Source: Erysipelotrichaceae bacterium 7770_A6
Lineage (GTDB): Bacteria; Bacillota_I; Bacilli_A; Erysipelotrichales; Erysipelotrichaceae
Reading direction: 5' to 3'
Assembly: GCA_014610835.1 (NCBI GenBank)
Contig: QQXM01000031.1
Coordinates: forward strand, 1-63,021
DNA length: 63,021 nucleotides
The translations under genes and the position numbers were made by a program. The notes under the pieces are model-generated. The model saw only the letters and a program-made list of their open reading frames with translations. It ran no database searches and had not been told where the DNA came from. Positions 26,685 to 34,769 of this stretch are shown piece after piece. Positions within the stretch are counted from its first letter, which is position 1. Each line of letters starts with the position of its first letter.

Positions 26685-27902
26685 TTAAAAGAAAATTCCA
26701 ACACAATTTTCTAATGTAATTTCTTTACATGCTTCAACAAAACGATCAATTTCTTCTTTTGTATTGTAGAAATATAAAGAAGCACGAATTGACTGATCTG
26801 TATGAATAATGTTATGCAGAATCTTAGCACAATGGTTGCCTGATCTAACCGCAATATTTTTACTTGCGAGGAATCCAGCTGCATCTTGTGCAAATACACC
26901 TTTTGCATTGAAATCAATTGGTCCATACAGATTATCTGGATTAATGATTTCAATATTGTCTAGCTGCGACAGTTTATCAATTGCATATGCACGCAATTCT
27001 TTTTCATATTCATGAATATTATCCAAACCAATGGAAAGAAGATATTGAATTGCAGCACCTGTACCAATCACACCTTCAATATTTGGTGTACCAGCCTCAA
27101 ACTTCACAGGAGTATCTTTCAAAAGCATTTCTCCATCTTTATTGAATCTAGCATTCATATCTCCACCATAGAATACTGGTTCCATCGCATCCAGCAGTTT
27201 CTTTTTTCCATAGAGAATTCCTACACCAGAAGGACCACACATCTTATGTGCGGAAAATCCTAAGAAATCAACATCCAGATCTTTTACATCAACTTTCATA
27301 TGTGGAACAGACTGTGCACCATCAACAATCATATATGCGCCATAGGAATGTGCAATTTCACACATCTCTTTCACTGGCTGAATCGAACCTAGTACATTTG
27401 TTACTTCTGCAACAGAAACAACTTTGACACCTTCGTGCATTGCTTTTTTAAAAGTATCAATTGTAATATTTGCTTCATTATCTGTTTCGATGTATTCAAT
27501 ATTGATACCAATTTCTTTTTGTAAAGCAAACCATGGCAATACATTACTTGCATGTTCTGCATACGTAATCAATACTGTATCACCTTTCTTCAGCATTGGC
27601 TTTAAGCCAAATGCAATCTGGTTCAGAGAATGAGATACATTATGTGTATAGACAACTTCATCTTTATCACAATGAATCAATTCAGCAACAAGATTTCTTG
27701 TTCCGTCATAAAGTTTGTCATTTATTTCAGCAACACGATAATCTCCACGATGAACGTTGGATGTATGTCTGGCATAAAAATCAACCACAGCATCAATCAC
27801 ACATTGTGGCTTCAGGCTTGTTGCGGCAGAATCTAGATAAACAAGATCTGGATTATTCTCGATCATTGGAAAGTCTTTTCTGATTTTGTCTACATCTAAC
27901 AT
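26685..27902 (-). CDS. sufS: Cysteine desulfurase SufS
   Basis: PLP enzyme that takes sulfur from cysteine as an enzyme-bound persulfide. Its 405 residues have YLDSAATSLKPQCVIDAV at the N-terminus, IVDGAQSVPH (PLP Asp), FSAHKMCGPSGVG (Schiff-base Lys) and the catalytic Cys in VRSGNHCAKI. The start overlaps the sufD stop by 7 bp. Confidence 0.97.
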   Translation of the reverse strand: MLDVDKIRKDFPMIENNPDLVYLDSAATSLKPQCVIDAVVDFYARHTSNVHRGDYRVAEINDKLYDGTRNLVAELIHCDKDEVVYTHNVSHSLNQIAFGLKPMLKKGDTVLITYAEHASNVLPWFALQKEIGINIEYIETDNEANITIDTFKKAMHEGVKVVSVAEVTNVLGSIQPVKEMCEIAHSYGAYMIVDGAQSVPHMKVDVKDLDVDFLGFSAHKMCGPSGVGILYGKKKLLDAMEPVFYGGDMNARFNKDGEMLLKDTPVKFEAGTPNIEGVIGTGAAIQYLLSIGLDNIHEYEKELRAYAIDKLSQLDNIEIINPDNLYGPIDFNAKGVFAQDAAGFLASKNIAVRSGNHCAKILHNIIHTDQSIRASLYFYNTKEEIDRFVEACKEITLENCVGIFF

Positions 27903-28696
27903 AATTCATTCAACTTCCTTTCCATTTCTTCTTGCAGTTTTTCTTTGAGAACTTCATTATTCAATGTATCTGTAATAGGCATTAAATATCCTGTAGAAAT
28001 CAATGAAGTACATTGCTTTACAGATAATCCACGACTCATCAGATAATACAGCTGATCATCGTCTACTCTGCCAATACTCATTGCATGAGAAGCATTGACA
28101 TCATTTTCATCAATGAGTAATTCCGGAAGAATTGTTGCATGTACACCTTTTTCAAATGACAATGCACGAGAAGTCTGATGAGATTGTGAACGACGTGCAC
28201 CTTTCACAACTTTACCGATTGCATCAATCATTAATTCCCCTGTCTTTAATACAACAGAATAATTCTTCATATCACCATATGTATGTGGTGCATAGTTAAC
28301 AACCTGCATACGATAGTTCTTCTTACAGTCAACTAAAGAAGCACTTGTAACAAGTGCAGAAGCACCTTCCTGTCTTAATGCAACAAATGTATTTCTCATT
28401 GTTGCAGCACCATTACATTCACCATATGCAACGGTTACATGTGCGTTAGCTAATACTTCATGAGATTCATCTACATGAATTTCACTCTTCGCAGCATTCC
28501 AGAACAGATACGCTACATTTGTATTGCTTTCCGCAAATGTACGAATATTTATTTTTTTAGCATTTATAATGCGGATGTATACATCACTATCTTCTTTCGC
28601 AAAGAATGTCAGTTCAATATCACGCTGCGTATCAATGACATATTCACTGTATCCTGCAGGAAGAAGTACATCCATATTTACATGGATCTGTTCCAT
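27896..28696 (-). CDS. sufD: Fe-S cluster assembly protein SufD
   Basis: Paralog of SufB that completes the SufBC2D scaffold. It is short at 266 residues, against 350-430 in most bacteria; the variable N-terminal helical region is reduced, but the beta-helix core and C-terminal [26 protein letters not shown] are present. The ATG at 28696 (MEQIHVNMDVLLPAG) overlaps the sufC stop by one base (TAATG). An upstream in-frame Met would place a Cys-rich extension in the sufC end and is rejected. Confidence 0.88.
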   Translation of the reverse strand: MEQIHVNMDVLLPAGYSEYVIDTQRDIELTFFAKEDSDVYIRIINAKKINIRTFAESNTNVAYLFWNAAKSEIHVDESHEVLANAHVTVAYGECNGAATMRNTFVALRQEGASALVTSASLVDCKKNYRMQVVNYAPHTYGDMKNYSVVLKTGELMIDAIGKVVKGARRSQSHQTSRALSFEKGVHATILPELLIDENDVNASHAMSIGRVDDDQLYYLMSRGLSVKQCTSLISTGYLMPITDTLNNEVLKEKLQEEMERKLNELC

Positions 28697-29541
28697 TATT
28701 TCTTTCCTGCACTTTCTGCAGCAGTACGAACTGCACATGTACCAATACCAGTAGAAACTGTTCTTACATTGTTCTGTGCTTCTGAAGCAGGCTGAACGTT
28801 ATATTCCTGATAGATCCAGTCATAACCTTCCTGATCAATCTTTTCAGCTAATTCTTCTCCACCTTCCACAACGATTTTTCCATTAACCAGTACGTGTGTA
28901 AATTGTGGCTTGATTAACTGGTAGAATCTTTCATAGTGAGATACAACGATCATACTCATATTTGTTTCATTCTTCATCTTATTCAAAGCATCTGCAACAA
29001 TACGTAATGCATCAACATCAAGTCCAGAGTCAATTTCATCCAGCATACTCAAAGTTGGCTTTAACATTTCCATCTGTACGATTTCGTTTCTCTTCTTTTC
29101 ACCGCCAGAAAAGCCTTCATTCAAGAAACGGTGTGCAAGATCTTCTTTCATTTCCAGATCTTTAATTGTAGATTCCATTTCTTTAATGAACTTGAATAAA
29201 GAAATTGGCTGTTCTCTTCTTACATTCATAGCTGCACGCAAGAAATCAGAGTTTGTAACGCCTGGAATTTCCTGTGGATACTGCATTGCAAGAAACAATC
29301 CAGCAACGCTTCTTTCATTGACTGGCATTTCAAGAATGTTCTTTCCATCATATGTAATAGACCCTTCTGTAACGATATATTTAGGATTCCCCATAATTGC
29401 GGCAAGCAGTGTTGATTTGCCATTTCCATTAGGACCCATTAAAGCATGGACTTCATTTTCATTTACAGTCAGATCCACACCTTTCAGTATTTCTTTTCCT
29501 TCAACTTCTACATGAAGATTTTTAATTTCCAAAGTTTTCAT
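28696..29541 (-). CDS. sufC: Fe-S cluster assembly ATPase SufC
   Basis: ABC-type ATPase that drives the SufB-SufD scaffold. It shows Walker A GPNGNGKSTLL (37-46), the signature FSGGEKKRNE (144-153), Walker B LSMLDEIDSGLD (164-175) and the switch His in SHYERF. The normal family end is near residue 248 (YDWIYQEYNV); a tail of 33 residues rich in Ala, Thr and Val with one Cys (269) follows. It is the first gene of the suf operon, 164 bp from the divergent foldase gene. Confidence 0.96.
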   Translation of the reverse strand: MKTLEIKNLHVEVEGKEILKGVDLTVNENEVHALMGPNGNGKSTLLAAIMGNPKYIVTEGSITYDGKNILEMPVNERSVAGLFLAMQYPQEIPGVTNSDFLRAAMNVRREQPISLFKFIKEMESTIKDLEMKEDLAHRFLNEGFSGGEKKRNEIVQMEMLKPTLSMLDEIDSGLDVDALRIVADALNKMKNETNMSMIVVSHYERFYQLIKPQFTHVLVNGKIVVEGGEELAEKIDQEGYDWIYQEYNVQPASEAQNNVRTVSTGIGTCAVRTAAESAGKK

Positions 29542-29648
29542 AAATACACTTCCTCTATTCGTTTCCGTTCGTTATTTTATCATTTTTGGAATTAGATGTC
29601 TTGTAATGTGTTCACTTTCTTGTTCATATAACCTTCACATTGTTAAAA

Positions 29649-29677
29649 TTGCTTTTCAAGAGTGCTTGCAATATAAT
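29649..29677 (+). promoter_or_regulatory. Promoter of the foldase pair
   Basis: TTGCTT (29649-29654), a 17-bp spacer and a perfect TATAAT (29672-29677) lie 28 bp before the start codon. Confidence 0.65.
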
Positions 29678-29705
29678 TAATAAGCTTATTTTAATAGGAG
29701 GATTT

Positions 29706-30776
29706 ATGGGTAAATTCTTGAAAAAGAACTGGTTTGTAGTCCTTGTCGCTACATTGTTTATCGGTGTAGTTGGATATTACATCTATGATACAAACAAAGG
29801 AAAGCTCAAAGGCAAGAAAGCAAATGGAGAAGATGTTGTATATGAAATCAATGGCAATGATACAACTGCTTCTGCATTCTATGATGAATTATATTCATCT
29901 AACGGAACTAGCAGTGCTGTTGCTTTATTCAAACAGGCAGTTGCTGATGCAGACGTTAACACAACAAGTGAAATGAAAGACAATGCTAAAAAACAGGCAG
30001 AATCAATCAAATCCAATTACCAGTCTAACTATGGTTCCAGCTATGAATCATATTTAGCAAAAGACTTGGCTTCTACAGGTTTCTCTGATTTAGAAGAATA
30101 CTTGATTGAAGCTCAGAAGATCAATTCTATTACTGCTGATTATGCTAAGAAGAATTTTGATGACCTCAACATCAGACAGGTATCTTACATTCTGATCAAG
30201 TATGAAGATACTTCTAATCCAAGTGCTGAAACAACAGACGATGAAAAGAAGAGAATGGCTGCTGTTGATGAAGAATTAAAGAATGGTACTGATTTCGCTA
30301 CAGTTGCACAAGATCATTCTGAAGACTCTTCTACAGCAAGCAAAGGCGGTAATTTAGGTGTCATTGATAAAAATACAACTTCTATTGACTCAACATTCTT
30401 ATCTACTTCCCTTGCATTAAAAGAAGGTGAAGTATCAGACTGGGTAAGAAGTGATTCCTTTGGATACTTCAAAATCATGTGTACAGCTTCTACGCAGAAA
30501 ACACTAGAAAGCAATAACACAGACACTGATCCATATTTATCCCTTGTTCAGCAATACGATACAACTTTGGAAAATACAGCTATTTGGAAAAAGGCTCAGG
30601 AATTAGGTATTGATTTCAAAGGAAATGATGACATTGAAAAGGCAATCAAATCTGCATTCAATGTAACAGATGATACAGACAAGAAATCAACAGAAGCTAC
30701 AACTACTCCAGAAGCTACAACTACTCCAGAAACAACTGCAACTCCAGAATCAAGTGCAGAAAGTGAGGCTAACTAA
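29706..30776 (+). CDS. Membrane-anchored PrsA/PpiD-like peptidyl-prolyl isomerase
   Basis: Foldase for exported proteins, anchored by one N-terminal helix (about 8-28, FVVLVATLFIGVVGYYIY) rather than a lipid. A SurA-N-like helical region (about 55-155) is followed by a parvulin domain (about 158-265) with NIRQVSYILIKYED, DFATVAQDHSEDSSTASKGG and LALKEGEVSDWVRSDSFGYF, all expected PPIase features. The C-terminus is a Thr/Pro/Glu-rich spacer encoded by an 18-bp tandem repeat. The ATG at 29706 has AGGAGG 6 nt before it, so an earlier in-frame ATG is rejected. Together with the next gene it forms a two-gene unit. Confidence 0.88.
   Translation: MGKFLKKNWFVVLVATLFIGVVGYYIYDTNKGKLKGKKANGEDVVYEINGNDTTASAFYDELYSSNGTSSAVALFKQAVADADVNTTSEMKDNAKKQAESIKSNYQSNYGSSYESYLAKDLASTGFSDLEEYLIEAQKINSITADYAKKNFDDLNIRQVSYILIKYEDTSNPSAETTDDEKKRMAAVDEELKNGTDFATVAQDHSEDSSTASKGGNLGVIDKNTTSIDSTFLSTSLALKEGEVSDWVRSDSFGYFKIMCTASTQKTLESNNTDTDPYLSLVQQYDTTLENTAIWKKAQELGIDFKGNDDIEKAIKSAFNVTDDTDKKSTEATTTPEATTTPETTATPESSAESEAN
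30693..30746 (+). repeat. 18-bp tandem repeat in the foldase C-terminal coding region
   Basis: GAAGCTACAACTACTCCA occurs twice in perfect copies (30693-30710, 30711-30728) and a third time in degenerate form (30729-30746). It encodes EATTTP EATTTP ETTATP, a flexible spacer. The unit is a multiple of three, so copy changes would keep the frame. Confidence 0.85.
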
Positions 30777-30777
30777 C

Positions 30778-31695
30778 ATGAAAAACACAAGAAATCTATT
30801 ATTAGCATCCCTTCTATCTTTCTCTGTTTTAGCAGGATGTTCTGATGCACATGCAAAATTAAAGGATTCTTCCACAGCTCTATTCTCTGTAGGAAAGAAG
30901 ACAGTGACAAAAGGTGATCTGTATTCCAAGATGAATTCTACTTCTGGTGCATCTGTTGTTACAAATAACGCTACAAAGCAGATCAGTGCTGCTGAAATTG
31001 AAGTTACAGATGATATGAAAGAAAGTGCTGAAAAGACACTGAAATCATATAAGAGCATGTATGGTGATACATTTGCTTCTTATCTAGAAAATGTCAATAT
31101 GACTGAAGATGAATATCTAAACAACTTTTTGATTCCATCTTTACAGGCAGAACAGTTACCAAAGGCATATCTCGAACAAAACTGGGATAACGTTGCTAAA
31201 CTATATACACCACGTAAAGCTACGGTATTGGAATTCACAACAAGTGATGATGCCAAGGCTGCATTGAGTGAATTAAATGACGGTTCTAAGACTGCTGCAG
31301 AAGCAGCAAGTGGTCATAACTCTTCTTCTACTGGTGAAAGCAAGATCTACACAATTGAAGATACTGATCTTGATTCTATTGTTAGAAGCTGCATCAATTC
31401 AAATACTCCAGATGATGGATGGTCACAGGTTCCAGCAAGTGATGGAAGCAAGTTCTATGTTGTTAAGGTAGATGACAATAATCCTGATAACTTCAAGGAT
31501 GAATGTATTGCTTCTCTTGTATCTGTTTCTCAGATCAAGTCAGATTCAACAACATATTTCTTCAAGAAATATAACTTCCATGTTTATGACAAAGTCATCT
31601 ATGATGCTCTTGAAAAAGACTATCCTGATTACCTTGTACAAGATATGAAAGATACAAGTACATCATCTTCTAAAGATTCATCAACAAACGAATAA
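30778..31695 (+). CDS. PrsA-like foldase lipoprotein with degenerate PPIase region
   Basis: Surface lipoprotein of 305 residues. The lipobox LAGC (Cys19) ends a signal peptide (MKNTRNLLLASLLSFSVLAG). The helical region (about 30-135) resembles SurA-N and the preceding gene. In place of the parvulin domain is a short segment (ATVLEFTTSDDAKAALSELN to GSKFYVVKVDD) that keeps the strand order but lacks the QVSYI-type start and GGxLG loop, so isomerase activity is unlikely. The Ser/Thr-rich end may reach the wall. The start lies one base after the previous stop. Confidence 0.75.
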   Translation: MKNTRNLLLASLLSFSVLAGCSDAHAKLKDSSTALFSVGKKTVTKGDLYSKMNSTSGASVVTNNATKQISAAEIEVTDDMKESAEKTLKSYKSMYGDTFASYLENVNMTEDEYLNNFLIPSLQAEQLPKAYLEQNWDNVAKLYTPRKATVLEFTTSDDAKAALSELNDGSKTAAEAASGHNSSSTGESKIYTIEDTDLDSIVRSCINSNTPDDGWSQVPASDGSKFYVVKVDDNNPDNFKDECIASLVSVSQIKSDSTTYFFKKYNFHVYDKVIYDALEKDYPDYLVQDMKDTSTSSSKDSSTNE

Positions 31696-31703
31696 TGCAT
31701 TCA

Positions 31704-31731
31704 AAAAGAGAGATTCATTCTCTCTTTTTTT
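31704..31731 (+). terminator. Terminator after the foldase pair
   Basis: AAAAGAGAGA and TCTCTCTTTT form a 10-bp stem around TTCAT, with a T tail. Confidence 0.85.
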
Positions 31732-31738
31732 ATTGTAA

Positions 31739-31747
31739 TGCTATAAT
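31739..31747 (+). promoter_or_regulatory. Extended -10 promoter of the HIT gene
   Basis: TGCTATAAT, a perfect extended -10 element, lies 26 bp before the start codon. No clear -35 box is seen; the usual place is taken by the terminator stem. Confidence 0.6.
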
Positions 31748-31773
31748 TATTTTATTCATTGGAGGATTTTATC

Positions 31774-32169
31774 ATGTGTATTTTTTGCGATATTATTTCT
31801 GGAAAAATTCCATCATCTAAGGTGTATGAAGATGACGATGTACTGGCAATTTTAGATGTTTCTCAGGTTACATTTGGACATACACTCGTCATGCCTAAAA
31901 AACATGTTGCGGACATTCTAGAAGCGGATGAAGAAACAGTTGTTAAATGTGCAAAAGTCATTTCTAAATTATCTAAGCAGATCGTTCATAATACAGGTGC
32001 TGCTGGATGTAATGTATTAAACAATTGTGGTGAAGTTGCTGGACAGACAGTTCATCACCTCCACTTCCATATCATTCCTAGATATTCTGAATCTGATGCA
32101 GTATGTTTTCAATTTAATGAAAGTGAAAAGCAGAATTTAGCGAAAGTATTAGAAAAGGTCAAAGGTTGA
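31774..32169 (+). CDS. HIT family protein (HinT-like nucleotide hydrolase)
   Basis: Cytoplasmic histidine-triad hydrolase, likely acting on adenosine phosphoramidates or aminoacyl-AMP. Its 131 residues show MCIFCDIISGKIPSSKVYED at the N-terminus (the CxxC of the zinc-bearing Hit branch) and the triad HLHFH (His95, 97, 99). The ATG at 31774 has GGAGG 8 nt before it; an in-frame TTG at 31759 is rejected. It is followed at 3 bp by a Nudix gene. Confidence 0.93.
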   Translation: MCIFCDIISGKIPSSKVYEDDDVLAILDVSQVTFGHTLVMPKKHVADILEADEETVVKCAKVISKLSKQIVHNTGAAGCNVLNNCGEVAGQTVHHLHFHIIPRYSESDAVCFQFNESEKQNLAKVLEKVKG

Positions 32170-32172
32170 TGT

Positions 32173-32676
32173 ATGCCTACCGCTTTATATTATCGACATG
32201 ATCCATTTGCCCCAAAGCCAAATCAGCCAACACGTTTTGGAAGTGCTGTTGTTGTTTCATGCAAAGGACAGATTTTACTGGAGCATCGAAAAGATAATTT
32301 TCGCTGGGGTGTAATTTCTGGTGATATCCATGATACGGAATCCTTTCTGGATTGTGCGATACGTAGAACAATTGAAGAAACAGGAATTCATTTAAAGAGC
32401 AGTCATGTACATGTTCTTCAATTATTTGATGATCCCAGCAGAATTGTTTCTTTTCTGGATGGCAATATCTATCGTGTTGTACATATGGCATATGATTCGC
32501 AAATCGATGAATTTCCTGATACAAAAGTATCAAAACAGTCGATTGAACTGAAATGGGTCGATCCTATGGAACTGGAAGACTATGATATTGTTGTGACACA
32601 CCAGGAAATTCTGGAACAATACTTTATCAAATATAATATTCCAAATACATTAAAGAAAAGCATACGAGAGCAGTGA
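32173..32676 (+). CDS. Nudix hydrolase with altered Nudix box
   Basis: Predicted pyrophosphohydrolase of 167 residues. The Nudix box spans 50-72: Gly50, Glu56, then RRTIEETGI where REUxEExGU is expected. The two adjacent metal-binding glutamates (68, 69) and Gly71 are kept, but the first Glu of the RE pair is Arg65. The N-terminal HDPFAPKPNQPTRFGSAVVV resembles ADP-ribose-type Nudix proteins. It is probably active, but the substrate is unknown. Confidence 0.8.
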   Translation: MPTALYYRHDPFAPKPNQPTRFGSAVVVSCKGQILLEHRKDNFRWGVISGDIHDTESFLDCAIRRTIEETGIHLKSSHVHVLQLFDDPSRIVSFLDGNIYRVVHMAYDSQIDEFPDTKVSKQSIELKWVDPMELEDYDIVVTHQEILEQYFIKYNIPNTLKKSIREQ

Positions 32677-32692
32677 AAAACTGTTCTTTTTT
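32668..32692 (+). terminator. Terminator after the Nudix gene
   Basis: GAGCAGT and ACTGTTC form a 7-bp stem with one G-T pair around GAAAA, followed by TTTTTT. The stem includes the stop codon region. Confidence 0.7.
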
Positions 32693-32696
32693 CATC

Positions 32697-32720
32697 AAAA
32701 AAAGACTCATTTCGAGTCTT
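32697..32720 (-). terminator. Terminator after gatD
   Basis: AAGACTC and GAGTCTT form a 7-bp stem around ATTTC. Read leftward it is followed by a run of T. It ends the operon that includes murT and gatD. Confidence 0.75.
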
Positions 32721-33450
32721 ATTTACACTGCAGTCTTTCAAGCATGACATTCTGTGCCTGATATTCAATGGTGTCATCCAATGGTTCTAAAGTAACTTCA
32801 CCATAACGTTTCTTTAAAGCACGCTTTAGAATCGCATCCGCAATATCTGGATTTTTAGGAAGTAAAGGACCATGCATATATGTAGCCAGTACCTGCTCAT
32901 TCATAAATCCTTCAAATCCAGAATGCATTTCATTACCATGTCCAGATAATACTTTCGCAAATGGTGTGGATACATTCTTTGTCTGCCCGCCATGATTTTC
33001 AAATCCAACGGCTTTGAATGTTTTACCATCCATTGTCGTTTCCACCGCAATATTTCCGATACATCTTTCATCACGATTTCCCGCAACTGTATAGTAATCA
33101 AAGAATTTCAATCCTTCAATCACATTTCCATCCTGGTCTTTATAATACTGACCAAATAACTGATATCCACCACATATCAAAAGAAAAGCTGTTTTATGAT
33201 CCATTGCGGTCTGAATCGATTGTTTTCTTTGAAGGAGATCCGCAAATATGAGATTCTGTTCTTTATCTGCCCCTCCACCAAGGAAGAACAGATCATATTC
33301 ATCTATATTCTTTTCTTCACCAATCGTACATGTATCCAACTGTACTTCAATACCTCTTTTTTCTGCTCTTCTTCTAAGAACTTCTGCATTTCCTTTATCT
33401 CCATACAGATCCATCAGATCATGATACATCCAAAGTATTTTTAGATTCAT
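32719..33450 (-). CDS. gatD: Lipid II isoglutaminyl synthase, glutaminase subunit GatD
   Basis: Class I glutamine amidotransferase subunit that frees ammonia from glutamine for MurT, which amidates the D-Glu of lipid II. The 243 residues hold the nucleophile Cys93 in LLICGGYQLFGQ and the catalytic His in ATYMHGPLLPKN. Start and murT stop overlap by 4 bp, as in staphylococci and streptococci. The result is isoglutamine at position 2 of the stem peptide, which helps cross-linking. Confidence 0.95.
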   Translation of the reverse strand: MNLKILWMYHDLMDLYGDKGNAEVLRRRAEKRGIEVQLDTCTIGEEKNIDEYDLFFLGGGADKEQNLIFADLLQRKQSIQTAMDHKTAFLLICGGYQLFGQYYKDQDGNVIEGLKFFDYYTVAGNRDERCIGNIAVETTMDGKTFKAVGFENHGGQTKNVSTPFAKVLSGHGNEMHSGFEGFMNEQVLATYMHGPLLPKNPDIADAILKRALKKRYGEVTLEPLDDTIEYQAQNVMLERLQCK

Positions 33451-34760
33451 TTTCCTTCACTCACCTTTCTTAAAATGGCACGTGTAGAATGGAGTGCTGT
33501 ATATGTTGCGATAACATATGATTCTAGATTGGCATCATTCAGCCATTCAATTGCCTTTGTTGCATTCTCAATCACAATGATACGATCTTCTAGTCCTTCG
33601 TATTTTAAACGCAAAGCCATATCATATGCACGTAATCCAGAACAGACGATACGTTTGACTTCAGGAACGTTTAACCTCTCAAAATGCGCATCCCAGATCC
33701 AGGAAACGTCATGTCCATCCTGATCATTATCATTTAGAAAGATACAGATATTTTTATCTCCAGGGCGCGCAATGATATATTTCATTACTTCATTTGCACC
33801 AGTAGGATTTTTTACAAGATTGATAACAGATGGCTTCTTTAACTGATATACTTCATTTCTGCCTTCTTTCATGACAAATGATTGAAATACTTCATTTGCG
33901 GCATTAAAATCAAGCTCCAACGTTTTCATAACAGTTAACGTACATGCACAGTTATAAATTGCATAGATACTGTTGATAAAATTATGATACTTCTTGTTTT
34001 CAACAGTAAATGTTTCATTCTTATAGTCAATTGCAGTCACTTCAATATCTGGATGGATTGTTCCAAAACCATCACTCTCACATATGAATCTGCCAATATG
34101 AGAATATTGATAGTAAGAATATTTCAATGGTTTCCCACATCTAGGACAGAATTTACCTTCACTCGCTTCATCTGTTTTATCCTTACTGACTTCATTACGA
34201 TCAACACTGAACGTATGGATACGTGCCTTTAAAGCAGTATCCTGAATACGCAATGTATTTGGATCATCTCCATTTAAAATAATATCTCCTGTGAAATCTT
34301 TTGTGACTTCCTGGATCTTACGAATGATTGTTTCCATTTCTCCAGCACGATCCAGCTGATCTCGGAAAAAGTTATTCACAACAAGAATCGTTGGATGCAG
34401 GTTTTTAAATTGACGATACAATGTCAATTCATCTACCTCAATCACTGCTGCATCTCCCTGAACTTCATAATTAGAATTTGCATTTGATGCAAGCAATGTT
34501 GCAATTCCAACATTTAAATTATCACCTCTACGATTGTTAATAACTTTTAGACCAGCTTTCCTTAAAGATTCCGCAATTAAGTTGGAAGTTGTTGTTTTTC
34601 CATTTGTTCCAGTCACAAGCACAACGATTTCTGGCATTTTAAACTTCTGAATAAAGTCTGGATCCATTTTCAGTGCTAGTTCGCCTGGAAAGCTGCCACC
34701 TCTGCCTGCTTTTTGAAGTAAAGCATGTGTGATTTGAACAAGCTTTAATCGAATATCCAT
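33447..34760 (-). CDS. murT: Lipid II isoglutaminyl synthase, ligase subunit MurT
   Basis: Mur-ligase-like ATPase that activates the alpha-carboxylate of D-Glu in lipid II for amidation with ammonia from GatD. In 437 residues it shows the ATP loop VLVTGTNGKTTTSN (48-60), the Mur central domain with a zinc-ribbon insertion, and the C-terminal DUF1727 domain. The ribbon reads CPRC (205-208) and then CESD (227-230), so the fourth zinc ligand is Asp rather than Cys. It starts 9 bp after yhaM. Confidence 0.95.
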   Translation of the reverse strand: MDIRLKLVQITHALLQKAGRGGSFPGELALKMDPDFIQKFKMPEIVVLVTGTNGKTTTSNLIAESLRKAGLKVINNRRGDNLNVGIATLLASNANSNYEVQGDAAVIEVDELTLYRQFKNLHPTILVVNNFFRDQLDRAGEMETIIRKIQEVTKDFTGDIILNGDDPNTLRIQDTALKARIHTFSVDRNEVSKDKTDEASEGKFCPRCGKPLKYSYYQYSHIGRFICESDGFGTIHPDIEVTAIDYKNETFTVENKKYHNFINSIYAIYNCACTLTVMKTLELDFNAANEVFQSFVMKEGRNEVYQLKKPSVINLVKNPTGANEVMKYIIARPGDKNICIFLNDNDQDGHDVSWIWDAHFERLNVPEVKRIVCSGLRAYDMALRLKYEGLEDRIIVIENATKAIEWLNDANLESYVIATYTALHSTRAILRKVSEGK

Positions 34761-34769
34761 ACTGCCCTC

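Noticed and set aside
30693-30746. Phase-variation repeat
   Set aside because: The 18-bp unit keeps the reading frame whatever the copy number, so it can change spacer length but cannot switch the gene off.
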